Source of the DNA: Uloborus plumipes
Lineage: Eukaryota > Arthropoda > Arachnida > Araneae > Uloboridae
Reading direction: 5' to 3'
DNA: 64,000 nt
Assembly (NCBI GenBank): GCA_038373865.1
Contig: JAXGGA010004425.1
Span: 24,620-88,619, forward strand
Part shown: positions 44,237-53,593 of the stretch, one piece after another
How the letters are laid out: every line of letters starts with the position of its first letter
Numbering within the stretch: the stretch's first letter is position 1
Notes under the pieces: model-generated
The model's input: only the letters and a program-made list of their open reading frames with translations
The model's database searches: none
What the model was told of the DNA's origin: nothing
Program-made: the position numbers and the translations under genes

Positions 44237-45067
44237 ATAGGAGGCTGGTGCACCCAAAAAGTGGGGGGGGGGGGGGGGGTCAAGAGAAATGTGGGGGGAG
44301 GGGGCATCAAAACAAATGTGAGGGGTAGAAGGCAACACCCCTAAATTTTTTATGGCTTTTTTTTTTCATTTTAAAATTACTGATTAAATGACCTCTAAAA
44401 AGTGCGGAATATGGCCTCAAAAATCTTCCAAGCTGGTTGATTTTAATTCATCCTTGTAAAACAACATGAAAAAAAAAATCCGATTTTTGAAATTTTCAGC
44501 TTTATATTGTGAAGCCAACAGGACCCTGTTCTTCCCTAAACTAAACTAAAATTCACCCTTAATCACTCTTTCTCTTGTTATCCTTGACATCTTCTGATTA
44601 AATTCCTCTTACCTACCCCTTTTATACAATCTTCCGTCCAACACGGGATCTTAGCCCATAATATTTTTGCGCACACCTTTTCATTCACTTTGTGAATTTG
44701 CCTTTATTTATTTATTTATTTTTTATTATTCTGTTTGTTTCGTGTTGTCATCTTTTCATATCTCTGTGTTTTGTAAGTCCTTTGTCTTGCTGTTTTTGTA
44801 TTGTACCCTGTTATTTGTCTTGTACTATTTTTATTGTACGTAATGTTTTGGTGTCTTGAATAAATTTGGACACCGACTCCAACTGCCGGCTTACGAAAAG
44901 ACCCTGGCAGTCATTCTACGGCAGTCGGTAGGTGCACTCAATCTACTGAGCAGAAAATCATTTTTTATTTGATCAATACTTGAAAAGGGAGGGGATAAGG
45001 CCCCTTTACTTTTGGAAGTGAGGGGGCAGTCGCCCCCTCCCCCTTGCCCACTGTACGAGACGCCTAT
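44237..45067. mobile_element. 831-bp element with ~10-bp target duplication
   Basis: Ends ATAGGAGGCTGGTGC and the complement of ATAGGCGTCTCGTAC, flanked by GAGCTCTGTC at 44227-44236 and GAGTTCTGTC at 45068-45077 (9 of 10). Both subterminal regions carry G-rich or C-rich runs. A 9-10 bp duplication would suit a Mutator-like element, but the inverted ends are short. Confidence 0.6.
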
Positions 45068-45078
45068 GAGTTCTGTCA

Positions 45079-45890
45079 TTATAATTCCAGTTAACTATTC
45101 AAAGCGAATTTTGAGAAATATAGGGGGATTTGATTCTCTCGCAAGAATCTCTGGCTCAAATTCGCCGAAGAGAATTCATAAAGATCAAATTTAGGCCAGT
45201 GACTGATTTTGTGAAAGTCCTTTGTCTTGTCTCCAATGAATATCTCCAATGAATGTCTGTCCCTACCACAGTTTATAGGAGGTTTATTTATTTATTTTCA
45301 TTATTGTCTTGTCTCCCTCTTGGTCTTAGTCTGCGAACAGGGGCCTCCGAAGACCAAGGCGGCCAGCCCCTTGTAAGTTTAATCGCCGAGTCCACTGTGT
45401 TTATTAAATTTATAAGTCTTTGATTTCGACCCTTCTCGTCGGCAAAGTTAATTTTTCAAGATATGAATTCCATTTGCGGATTACATGACATCGAAATTTT
45501 GTAACAGTTTTGGAATGAAATTGGGGCATACTGCGTTATTATTTTTATGAACAAAATACGTAACGGATGTTACCATTTATAATTTTGTCGGAAAATGACA
45601 AACTTGATTTGTGTGTGATTTGTGTTGTTTTTTCCAAAAAGAAAAAAGGCGGTGCCAGCAACTGATGCTTGATAGGTATAAGAGCTGCTGCTTGCAAAGT
45701 ATCTTTTCATTGCGCTTATTACACATAATTGATAAACTAATTCGTTACATAATATTTTTCAGCGTCAAATTTATTGCTATAGTTTATCGGCCAGCGGTTT
45801 CATTTACAATGCCGGAGTTTACAGGAGGTTTATTTATTTATTTTCGTTATTCATTTTTTCATTTGTTTATTTATTTATTTTTAATTAAAT
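45079..45890. other. Intronic stretch with a duplicated GTTTATAGGAGG segment
   Basis: Two related strings, CAGTTTATAGGAGGTTTATT near 45270 and GAGTTTACAGGAGGTTTATT near 45816, indicate an old repeat pair. No gene seen. Confidence 0.4.
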
Positions 45891-45911
45891 TGCGTCCCCA
45901 TAAGATTCGAC

Positions 45912-46238
45912 ACTATACTGCAGAAAATGAACTGTTTTTACAGTATAATACTGGCAGCTGAGGTTCCAGTTTAAAACTGTAAAATGCACGGTAATAAACT
46001 GTAAAATTAGAAATTTTGCAGTTTATTATTGTAAAATTAGCAATTTTACAGTTTAATACTGTAAAAGAAGCAATTTAACAGTTTATTATTGTAAAATTAG
46101 CAATTTTACAGTTTAATACTGTAAAAGAAGCAATTTAACAGTTTATTACTGTAAAATTAGCAATTTTTACAGATTATTACCATAAAATTTGCTATATTAT
46201 ATTGTAAAAACACCATTTATTTTTTACAGTGTAGATAT
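45912..46238. mobile_element. AACTGTAAAA palindromic MITE, copy 6
   Basis: Starts ATACTGCAGAAAATGAACTG and ends CATTTATTTTTTACAGTGTA. A 60-bp internal unit (AAAATTAGCAATTTTACAG..) is repeated exactly in tandem at about 46021-46140. Confidence 0.75.
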
Positions 46239-46739
46239 TCTCTGGTATGCAGTGCAGAGAACGCAAATCCGTAACCAACAGTGAAAAGAATATTTCGCAA
46301 TGCTCTTATCTTTTGAGGTGTGCTTCTTTTATAAACTGTTAAAAACATTCTTTACACTGTTATTCGCGATTTGCATTCTTTGCACTGCATACCAGAGAAT
46401 AGCATATGTTCTCCTCAGCGTTTCTCCATTTGTTTGCTCTACAATTCATAAAAAGCGGAGGCTCTTTAAACGAGACAAATGTATATAATCAGATTTGAAC
46501 ATTTACGAAAGTTTTACAGCTACAAAAGTGCAATTTCTAAGTTCTTGCACCATGAGATTTAATTTTTTTTTTCATGAACTAGAGCTGCACGTTACAGTTC
46601 AACAATAATCCAATAAGAAAAAATAATCCTAAACACAGTTTTAAAAAAACTAAAAAATACGCTTTTAGAGTAAATTAAACTAAAAAGAAGTTTCAAAACT
46701 ATTGAATATCGGCTTAGTTTACATTCACTCATAACGCAT

Positions 46740-46990
46740 CAACATGTAATATAGTTTAGCCTTTTGTAATAATAACAGTATTAGATATATAACTTTTATA
46801 TTTGCAAAGAACGTGAATTTTATCTTTTATTCAGAGTTACATACAAACTGAAACATTAAAATACATCAGCATGTAATATAGTTTAGCCTTTAATATTAAC
46901 AATGGTATTAAATATATTACTTTTGTAGTTGTAAAGAACATGAACTTTATCTTTTGTTCAGAGTTACATACATACATACAAACTCATATG
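46740..46990. repeat. Two tandem units of the 12155-12440 repeat family
   Basis: GAACGTGAATTTTATC and TAGCCTTTxxTATTAA blocks recur in the same order and spacing as at 12155-12440, again ending at CATACATACAAAC. Confidence 0.7.
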
Positions 46991-47108
46991 CAAAACTAAT
47001 AAAAGGGTATTTTAAAAAAATCCTTACCCATACCCATTAATAGCCATTGACCCTATGAAAATCAGTGAAACATAAAAATTATTAATAGCATTGTATATAC
47101 ATAGACAT

Positions 47109-47714
47109 TGTTACAAATCTTGTAAATAGTTGTTGTTTTTCCTGCCTTGCATCATTTTCATTAGTTTTGGTTTTATTTGGCGTCATGTTGCAAAAGTATC
47201 TGAAGATATCACCTTGATCACTTGTATACCGGCCCTGTAACGTTTTGTAGTTTTTACATTTGCCCTACATTTGATAAGCATGAAGACATTTTCGCGCTGA
47301 GTGTGTTTTTTTTTTCTTTTTATAGAAATTTCTTGAACGGATTATGGAAGTTATGAATGAACGGGATTTTGCTAGAATATTGTCGAAACTTCGTTCTCGA
47401 GTATAAATAGCTGGCCTTGAACACAGTCAGTTAGTTCTTTTCAGATTTGATTTCTGGAGACTCGTTTTCATTCGCTTGGGCGAATGGTTGTTTTGCTTTT
47501 GTAATTGCTTAATTACTGTTCACGTTAGATACGTGGTGCTGAGTTACTGTTGAGAGTACATTGTACTGTTTTGCTACCTAATTGCTGGATGTTTAGCAAT
47601 TGTTTCCTGCTCCTCTTGTAAAAAAGTGTACATACTTGTAAATAAATTTATAGTTACTTCCTCAAGATTGGAATGCTTATTTAAGAAAGTTGAAGGTGCT
47701 ACGGACTCGTTACA
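47109..47714 (+). mobile_element. Solo LTR-like element with TATA box and polyA signal
   Basis: A 606-bp stretch beginning TGTTACAAATC and ending CTCGTTACA. Inside are GAGTATAAATAGC (TATA box near 47400) followed by CACAGTCAGTTAGTTC (plausible start site), and AATAAATTTATAG near 47640. This is the layout of an LTR retrotransposon repeat with U3, R and U5. No second LTR or internal region. It lies between two related copies of a CCCATTA..AGCCATTGACCC segment (46985-47100 and 47715-47835). Exact target duplication not seen. Confidence 0.6.
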
Positions 47715-47903
47715 ATATATACAAACCCACATGTGAAACTAATAAAAGCGGATTTAAAAAAAAAAATCCTTAACCATGCCCATTACCAGCCATGGACCCC
47801 ATGAATGTTAGCGAAACATAAAAATTATTATAAGCATCGAAATTTTTCCAAGTTGGCAAGTGTGCATTTTAATTTTGACCAACTAGAACTTAAAACGACT
47901 CAC

Positions 47904-48035
47904 CACAGTCTTTCTCGTCCGAGCTGTCGTCGCAGTCGTGCTCTCCGTCGCAGCGCCAAGCTTCGGGGACGCAATGTCCGTTCTTCCGACACTGGAACTG
48001 GTTGCTCAGACATTTCTCGGGGTGGACTCGGCCTT
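47904..48035 (-). CDS. Receptor exon 2: LDLa repeat
   Basis: The exon is 132 nt, phase 1 to 1, with acceptor TTTCAG and donor G|GTGAGT. The translation holds one LDLa module: [20 protein letters not shown] followed by [17 protein letters not shown]. The full CDG..DC.D.SDE calcium motif is present, so this repeat should fold and bind ligand normally. A short GRVHPE linker precedes it. Its GC content is well above the flanking introns, as in exons 1 and 19. Confidence 0.95.
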
Positions 48036-48164
48036 CTGAAACGCACAATTGAATTTAATCGGAGTAGTTGACCCGCTCAAAGTATTCGCGCCTGACAACA
48101 GTAATTCAAAGATTTGATTTCTTTTTCAAAGGTGATTTCTCGAAAATCAGAATGAAGTGAATTA

Positions 48165-48731
48165 CAGTGAACTCTCACTTATGAGCCGGCCCAAGGGACC
48201 AACAGAAAAGGCGCATAAGTGAGAGAGACACGTATAAGTGAACAAGCCTGTTTAAAGGACTACAACGCAACATAGGTTCTAATGAGAGAATGAATAAGGG
48301 ACATATTACTACGGTTTGGCAATTACTGTAATGTAACTATGATGGTAAAGAGAAAACAAAAATTGTAGCATACCTAATTACAAACTGTTCCCTTATTTTT
48401 TGAAACGATCCATAATAGGTAATTGTCCCTCTCAGAACTCTAGTTCATGCGGGAAAAACGCCTTCCGTAAGCAATAAAGCAATAAAGGCGAAAGATTAAA
48501 GAAGAAAGTGAAGAAAAATGCGCTTTTTTTAAAGAAAATAAATATTTATTTTTTTTTTTTTCCATTTTGGGGGAAATTCGGCGCATAAGTGAAATATTGA
48601 TGTTTAGAGCGACGCATAAACGAATGATACCATATCATTATTTTGCTATGGTATGCGCTGAGACCATTCAAAATCGTCGTATAAGTGAAAAAGGAGCATA
48701 ATTGAGGCGGTATATAAGTGAGAGTTCACTG
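48165..48731. mobile_element. CAGTGAACTCTCACTTAT MITE, copy 3
   Basis: Bounded by TA, same orientation as 33614-34163 and highly similar throughout. It fills most of the intron between receptor exons 1 and 2. Confidence 0.87.
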
Positions 48732-48820
48732 TATGATTTTTTATCGATTGAGAAGAGAATGAAATGATGCCTTACTTTTGTAGTTTGAGGTCGCGGGGAA
48801 AAATATCAAACTGTACTTGC

Positions 48821-48928
48821 CACAATTTTCCTCATCTTTCAAGTTTCCGCAGTCGTTGTCTTCGTCGCACAGCCACATCTTCGCTATGCACTTCCCGTTC
48901 CCGCAGTCGAACCAGTTGTTGGGACACT
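48821..48928 (-). CDS. Receptor exon 1 in window: LDLa repeat
   Basis: This encodes one LDLa ligand-binding module with six cysteines ([13 protein letters not shown], then CDEDNDCGN, then DEENC). The acceptor is TTTCCAG and the exon runs phase 1 to phase 1 (108 nt). The donor is G|GCAAGT, a GC-type splice site, the only one that joins in frame to the next exon. The calcium-binding motif is slightly off consensus: Asn replaces an Asp after the fifth cysteine and Lys replaces the usual Ser before DE. It is the most upstream exon I can recognise; the signal peptide and any earlier repeat must lie further upstream, beyond the transposons or outside the window. Confidence 0.9.
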
Positions 48929-48988
48929 CTGGAAAGCACGCAATTACGAACTAAATGCTAAAACTGATGCTCACTATCAAATTCCGTG

Positions 48989-49611
48989 CAGTGACGCATC
49001 CCCGGGGTGGGGAGCTAAGGAGCTTAAGCAGAGGCCCGTCATTTAAGGGGGGCCGGGGGGTCAATTGCCCCCCCTGACTTTGAGAAATCAACGTATTTAC
49101 ATATAAACGGGCGTGGTTTTTTATGTTTTCCGATGAAATTGCATCGTGTTTGAACCCTTGCCCCCCCCCCCCCTGGCAAACTTGAAATGACGGCATTGCT
49201 TAATCACCTCCCAAAAACATGAAACAACCCCCCATGACAAGAACATAGAGAACTTTTCATAAGAGTTATACAATTAGACAACATTCTTTAGCAAGCGTTT
49301 GTCCCCTCCACCACCTCCTACCTTAACAACCCGAAAAAAATTTAATTTTTAAGACTTCAATTTAGAAACGGTTTCGGGGCAGTTCTCCCGAGCCACCAAA
49401 CTTTCTATTCAGACGTTGCAAAGGACTCCCTAAAATTACATTTTTGGATGTGTTCTAATGTGTTGTATAAGTGTACATTTTTTGAGGGGGGGGGATTTTG
49501 AAGGCAACATTAATTACATTTCCTCTGAAATGTCATTAATGTTGCCTTTCACTGCACTTCACTTATTGGGCTTCTATCCGCTCCCAAAAAACAAATCTGG
49601 GTGCGCCATTG
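48989..49611. mobile_element. hAT-like element, TIR CAGTGACGC, with nested MITE
   Basis: Starts CAGTGACGCATCCCCGG and ends TCTGGGTGCGCCATTG, flanked by ATTCCGTG and ATTCCATG (7 of 8). The MITE 49031-49198 is nested inside it. Confidence 0.78.
49031..49198. mobile_element. hAT-like MITE, TIR (C/G)AGGCCCGTCATTT, nested
   Basis: Sister of 39008 and 40678. Flanked by CTTAAGCA and CTTAATCA (7 of 8); the first base of the left end has changed from C to G. Confidence 0.8.
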
Positions 49612-49919
49612 ATTCCATGACAGTAGAATCTTGTTTTAATTTAAAAACACTAATTTGGTTATTAAAGGAAAGAAAATTTGAAAAAGATCATGAGGATTTA
49701 TAATTTGGTTTTCAGTTCGCTAAAGTTTATTTTACATATTTCGTTACTAGTCAAAAAATCCACTAAGGGAGTGGTCATTTATTATGGCCAGGGGGGGGGG
49801 GCCGGAAGCTAAGCTTCATTTTATGAAAAAATTACATGACCCCTCATCAAGCTGTCATATAATTTTCATGACCCCTGTGGGAAATTCTAAATATTTTCAT
49901 GACCCCCCCCCCCTTAATT

Positions 49920-51390
49920 AACATTGCAAGATTTTTTTTTTTTTTTATTTTAATTTTTCAATCAGCCTGCAACTTTTTTCAGCTTATAGATCATAGCGTT
50001 GAAAGAACTAATAATAAATTTTATCTCTAACTAATACAAGTAAAATCAAAAACAAAAAAAAATATTGTATGCATATAAAAGAAATCCAATGAACATAAAA
50101 CAAAAAATTGAAGCAACAAACTAATAGTGTCTCATTAGGCCAGGTGTAGCCAACTTTTTGGGAAGAGAGACACTATGACTGCAACTATCAATTTCTCCAG
50201 CATACTGTACTAATTATTAAGCAAGTTTTCATTTTTTTTTAAATTTTCAAAGTTTACATGGCACAGTTACTGCTTCAACTAACTGCATTGCAGCACGCAT
50301 GCTACAAGTTGGGAATCTCTGCATTTGAAAAAAGCACTAACTGATAAACTGTACATAATAAATCGAACCTTCAACCTGGAAATAAGAGCAGAGATCACAG
50401 AAGCCAATAGGCTCTTGGTTTTTTTTATAGGTTTAAGTTTCTTAATATGTTTCTAAAAATTTGTAGTATGCTTTCAGAAAACAATTAGTTGCATGCAAAT
50501 TGTCACCATTGAATACATTTCAATGGAAAAAGATTTGTATTATTTTAAAATTATATTTAATGATAATGTTATTGAATAAAATTTTTAGTCTGAAATCGTA
50601 AGAGAAATATTTTAGCAATTATAATTTAAGCAATTCAAAAAAACAGCCTATGAAAAATGCAATTTTTCTTTTACACAACAGAAAAAACAAGACTTCTAAT
50701 TTTTAAAAAGCACCACGTACCTTAAGGAATGAGAAGAAGAATCTCTGTACCACACAATGGTCACCAAAAACTATTTAACCTTTAGCCGACAGCCGATCCT
50801 TAACCTTTAACCGATTAACCTTTAGCCGATTATTTTTTAGTTGAATAACAATGGAGAAACAATATAAATTAAGTACACTTTTTGCAATAAAGATGTTCAA
50901 TAATAACTAAAATGGGTGTATTATTTCATTCAGAGTGAAAACAATCTAATTTATGACTTGAATTTGTCCTTATAGGCAGAGCCACCACTTTCCCCCACCA
51001 TGGGGGAAAGTGGTGGCATGAAAACAAGCCTAATTAAATATATCACTGTAAACATACCATGCAGTAAAAAGTAAAATTACTGCAATAATTTTATTCTAAA
51101 ATGTTCAAATGTAAGTATTATCAATAAAAGTATTTAAGAAAATAACTTTTTAATATCTTTAATTTTAAGTGTTGATTCAAAAGTGCCCGATTTATCCCAC
51201 CACTTTCCCCCACCTGACCATACCACCTGTGTGAACGGATTATCAGTTCGAGGAGTAACAGAGTTGGGGTAGAAAAGCATGTATAGATGCTAGTACCACA
51301 GGTGTAGCCAGAGAACACTTTTTTTTCTCAGTAACACATGTTTACCGCTGTCGGCTAAAGGTTAAACAATAACAGTCAAATATGTTTTGT
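49920..51390. other. Transposon interior, no gene seen
   Basis: AT-rich interior between the left subterminal repeats and the 3' end of the transposase. CACCACTTTCCCCCACC occurs in both orientations at about 50985-51010 and once near 51195. A TTTAGCCGA string repeats at 50780-50830 and near 51350. Confidence 0.45.
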
Positions 51391-51396
51391 GTCAAA

Positions 51397-53555
51397 CTAT
51401 ATAAACTTAAATGTTTTCCAAGTCCCTGCTAATCGACCACTTCTAGTGTGGGTCTGAATCTCTTTCCCATAATCTTCTAAACTTGCATCACTGTTATCAT
51501 CATCAGAAGAGGAGTCATTGATAACTTTTAACACTTCATCATAATCGCTTTCTCCAGAATATTCATCGTTATCAGAGTCTGACCATTCAGCGTTTTTTTC
51601 ATTTGTAACTGGAACAGTAGGGAGTAAACTAGAAGCTATATGATTCTCGATAATTTTTAATTTTTGGGACTTAGAAAGTTTTATACAGTGAACTAACCCA
51701 TGATGGTCCAGGTATTTATTTAAAATATTAACGCGAAGTTGCCTCAACTCACGTTTTTCATAGAGATCGACCCAAGGAAACTCTTTCTAATCCTTTTTAC
51801 TCTCTTCTTCTTTTTGTTGTTCATTTGAAACCTGTTTCTTTTTTTTGGAGAAAATCAGATTTTTTGAGTTTTTCGAGGTAAGTGGTCACAAATTGTTTTT
51901 CAACAATAAATTTTGTTGAAAAAGTTTCTACAAAGTTTGGATCTTCAACCTCACCTGCTGCAAAAGCTTTCTTCAATTGGATTCTTGGTTGAAAGTCATC
52001 CACACTCCTGAGTTTACCATTGATACACATTGGCGTGACCCTTACATTCATGTACTTAAAATTGGGCAATTTTGATGTGTCCGGCATAGGAGCAGGTATA
52101 TGGCTTAGCTTTGGCCCGATAAAAGGGTATTTCGAGCAATAGGCACAAGAAAAACGTAATTTTATCACGCAGGACTCTTTAACAAATTCCAAAAATTTTT
52201 CTCCTTTTCTAAAATGCAAATCCATAAAAGATTTTAATGCCTGAAAATATGATAGATCTTTCATTTTTTCTTTAAAATTTTCACTATTAAAGAACTGATC
52301 GCATGTTTTTTTGGCAATAAAACCTTTTAAGTACCCTCCAGGGCCAGGAGCACCTTCTACACGTTCCGAAACTTCTTCGCAAACACTTCTGGCATTGTTT
52401 TCGAATCTTTTGAGTTCACTGGCTTCTATTTCAGCCATTGTCAAATTTTTTGCATTTTCTTCATCGAATTTCTGTTTTTCCCACTCAATTGTAGCACCAT
52501 CAGCAATAGCATCTCCAACGTAACTTTGGGCTCTTTCAACTTCATTGCTACAATCACCTGGTGCCAAATGCAAACGAACATAATAATCTAAATTTAAAAT
52601 TTGAATACGCTCAGCAATTCGAAATTGCACTTCGTAATTACCAACACCAACTCCAGGTCCAGCATCTGTGAGTTCAATAAGCCTCGACTTATTTTGGGGA
52701 AGCTTAATTTCTAAGATTTTTTGCAAAACATCTTCACACATTTCAGAGGCATTTTTAATCTCATACGCAGGTTGCTGCAAGTATGTTATTAGAAAATCGA
52801 GGCTTTTAAGTACATCAAAAAGCAATTGCTTCTCATTCTCGTTTGATATCATGTCACTAGAAGTGATGTCCTCAGTAGCATTCCTGATGTAATTAGTAAA
52901 ATTTTCAGTAATTTCCTTGGCAAATTCTTTTTCCTTTTGACTTTGAGTAGGGTTGTAATGTTGTAACATAATATGAAAATGCTGAATTTTATCCTTTACA
53001 AGATAACAAAAACCTCGAAAGGGAGCAGAAAGTAACACATCTGAATTATCAGAAACTTCAAATAGATGGGGCAACTCTTTTCGCATATCCATGTATTCAC
53101 TAGCCCACACACTGCCTGTACTTCCAACAAAGAATTTTGGTCTTACATAAACTACTGTCTGTTCATCTATGGTCTTCAATTCTTCAACATTATTTATGGA
53201 AGTGATCTTTTTACTCATGAAACGATATGTTCCTGGTGTAACATTAACCATAGAGGTTGGAAAGTCATACTTAGTCAATTTTTTCTGCTTTTCTTCTTCA
53301 ACAGGTTGAAATATCTTTTGGTTACGTATGCTGTGAAAACCTGTACTTGTTCCAGGACATAAATAGGCCTTGTCGTCAGCACTAACGAGAATGTTAAGTT
53401 TAGCAGTATCTGGATCATCATATAAACTAATTATGATGTTTTTTTTTATGAGCTCTTTGATAATGTGTCAATTCATTATCATTATTTTGCGTTTTGGGTG
53501 GTTTTTTTTGTACAAAAAAGTCCAAGGCCAAGATGTCTACTTGCCTGTACACTTC
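51397..53555 (-). pseudogene. Putative DDE transposase, unassigned family, decayed
   Basis: The largest open piece, 53278 to 51821, is 485 codons. The frame extends upstream to about 53470 through NIIISLYDDPD and LVSADDKAYLCPG, and beyond an A9 run (one base too many) into QVDILALDFFVQKKPPKTQN. Downstream, an A8 run near 51840 shifts frame and a TAG at 51788-51790 follows, then the tail KEFPWVDLYEKRELRQLRVN ending in an acidic SD-rich stretch and TRSGRLAGTWKTF. Candidate catalytic residues: D in SADDKA, D in LTDAGPGVGVGN, E in SNEVERAQSYVGDAI. From memory the TDAGPGVG..NEVER arrangement recurs in uncharacterised transposon proteins of cnidarians and arthropods. Two indels in A runs and one stop make it inactive as written, though the indels could be assembly errors. 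Confidence 0.7.
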
Positions 53556-53593
53556 TTACATTTTGTGCTCGAGCACGATTACAACATTATTAA

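Larger units (their letters stand above)
3842..48928 (-). other. LDL-receptor family gene, probably vitellogenin receptor-like (19 exons, partial)
   Basis: This is the span of a minus-strand gene for a large endocytic receptor with extracellular LDLa, EGF and YWTD propeller domains. The nineteen exons listed separately total 3024 nt, or 1008 codons, and every junction keeps frame. Most junctions are phase 1; junctions inside the propellers are phase 0, 1 or 2. Order N to C: LDLa x4, EGF x2, propeller 1, EGF, propeller 2, EGF, LDLa x4 and onward past the window start. No signal peptide or transmembrane exon lies in the window. From family knowledge, a four- or five-repeat LDLa cluster, two propellers of which the second is degenerate, and a second LDLa cluster is the plan of arthropod vitellogenin receptors, which take up yolk protein into oocytes. 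Family membership is certain. The vitellogenin receptor assignment is inference, with LRP1/LRP2-like receptors as the alternative. Confidence 0.9.

Noticed and set aside
48821..48928. First coding exon of the receptor
   Set aside because: It has an acceptor and enters at phase 1, so at least one upstream exon exists. I found none between 48929 and 64000.
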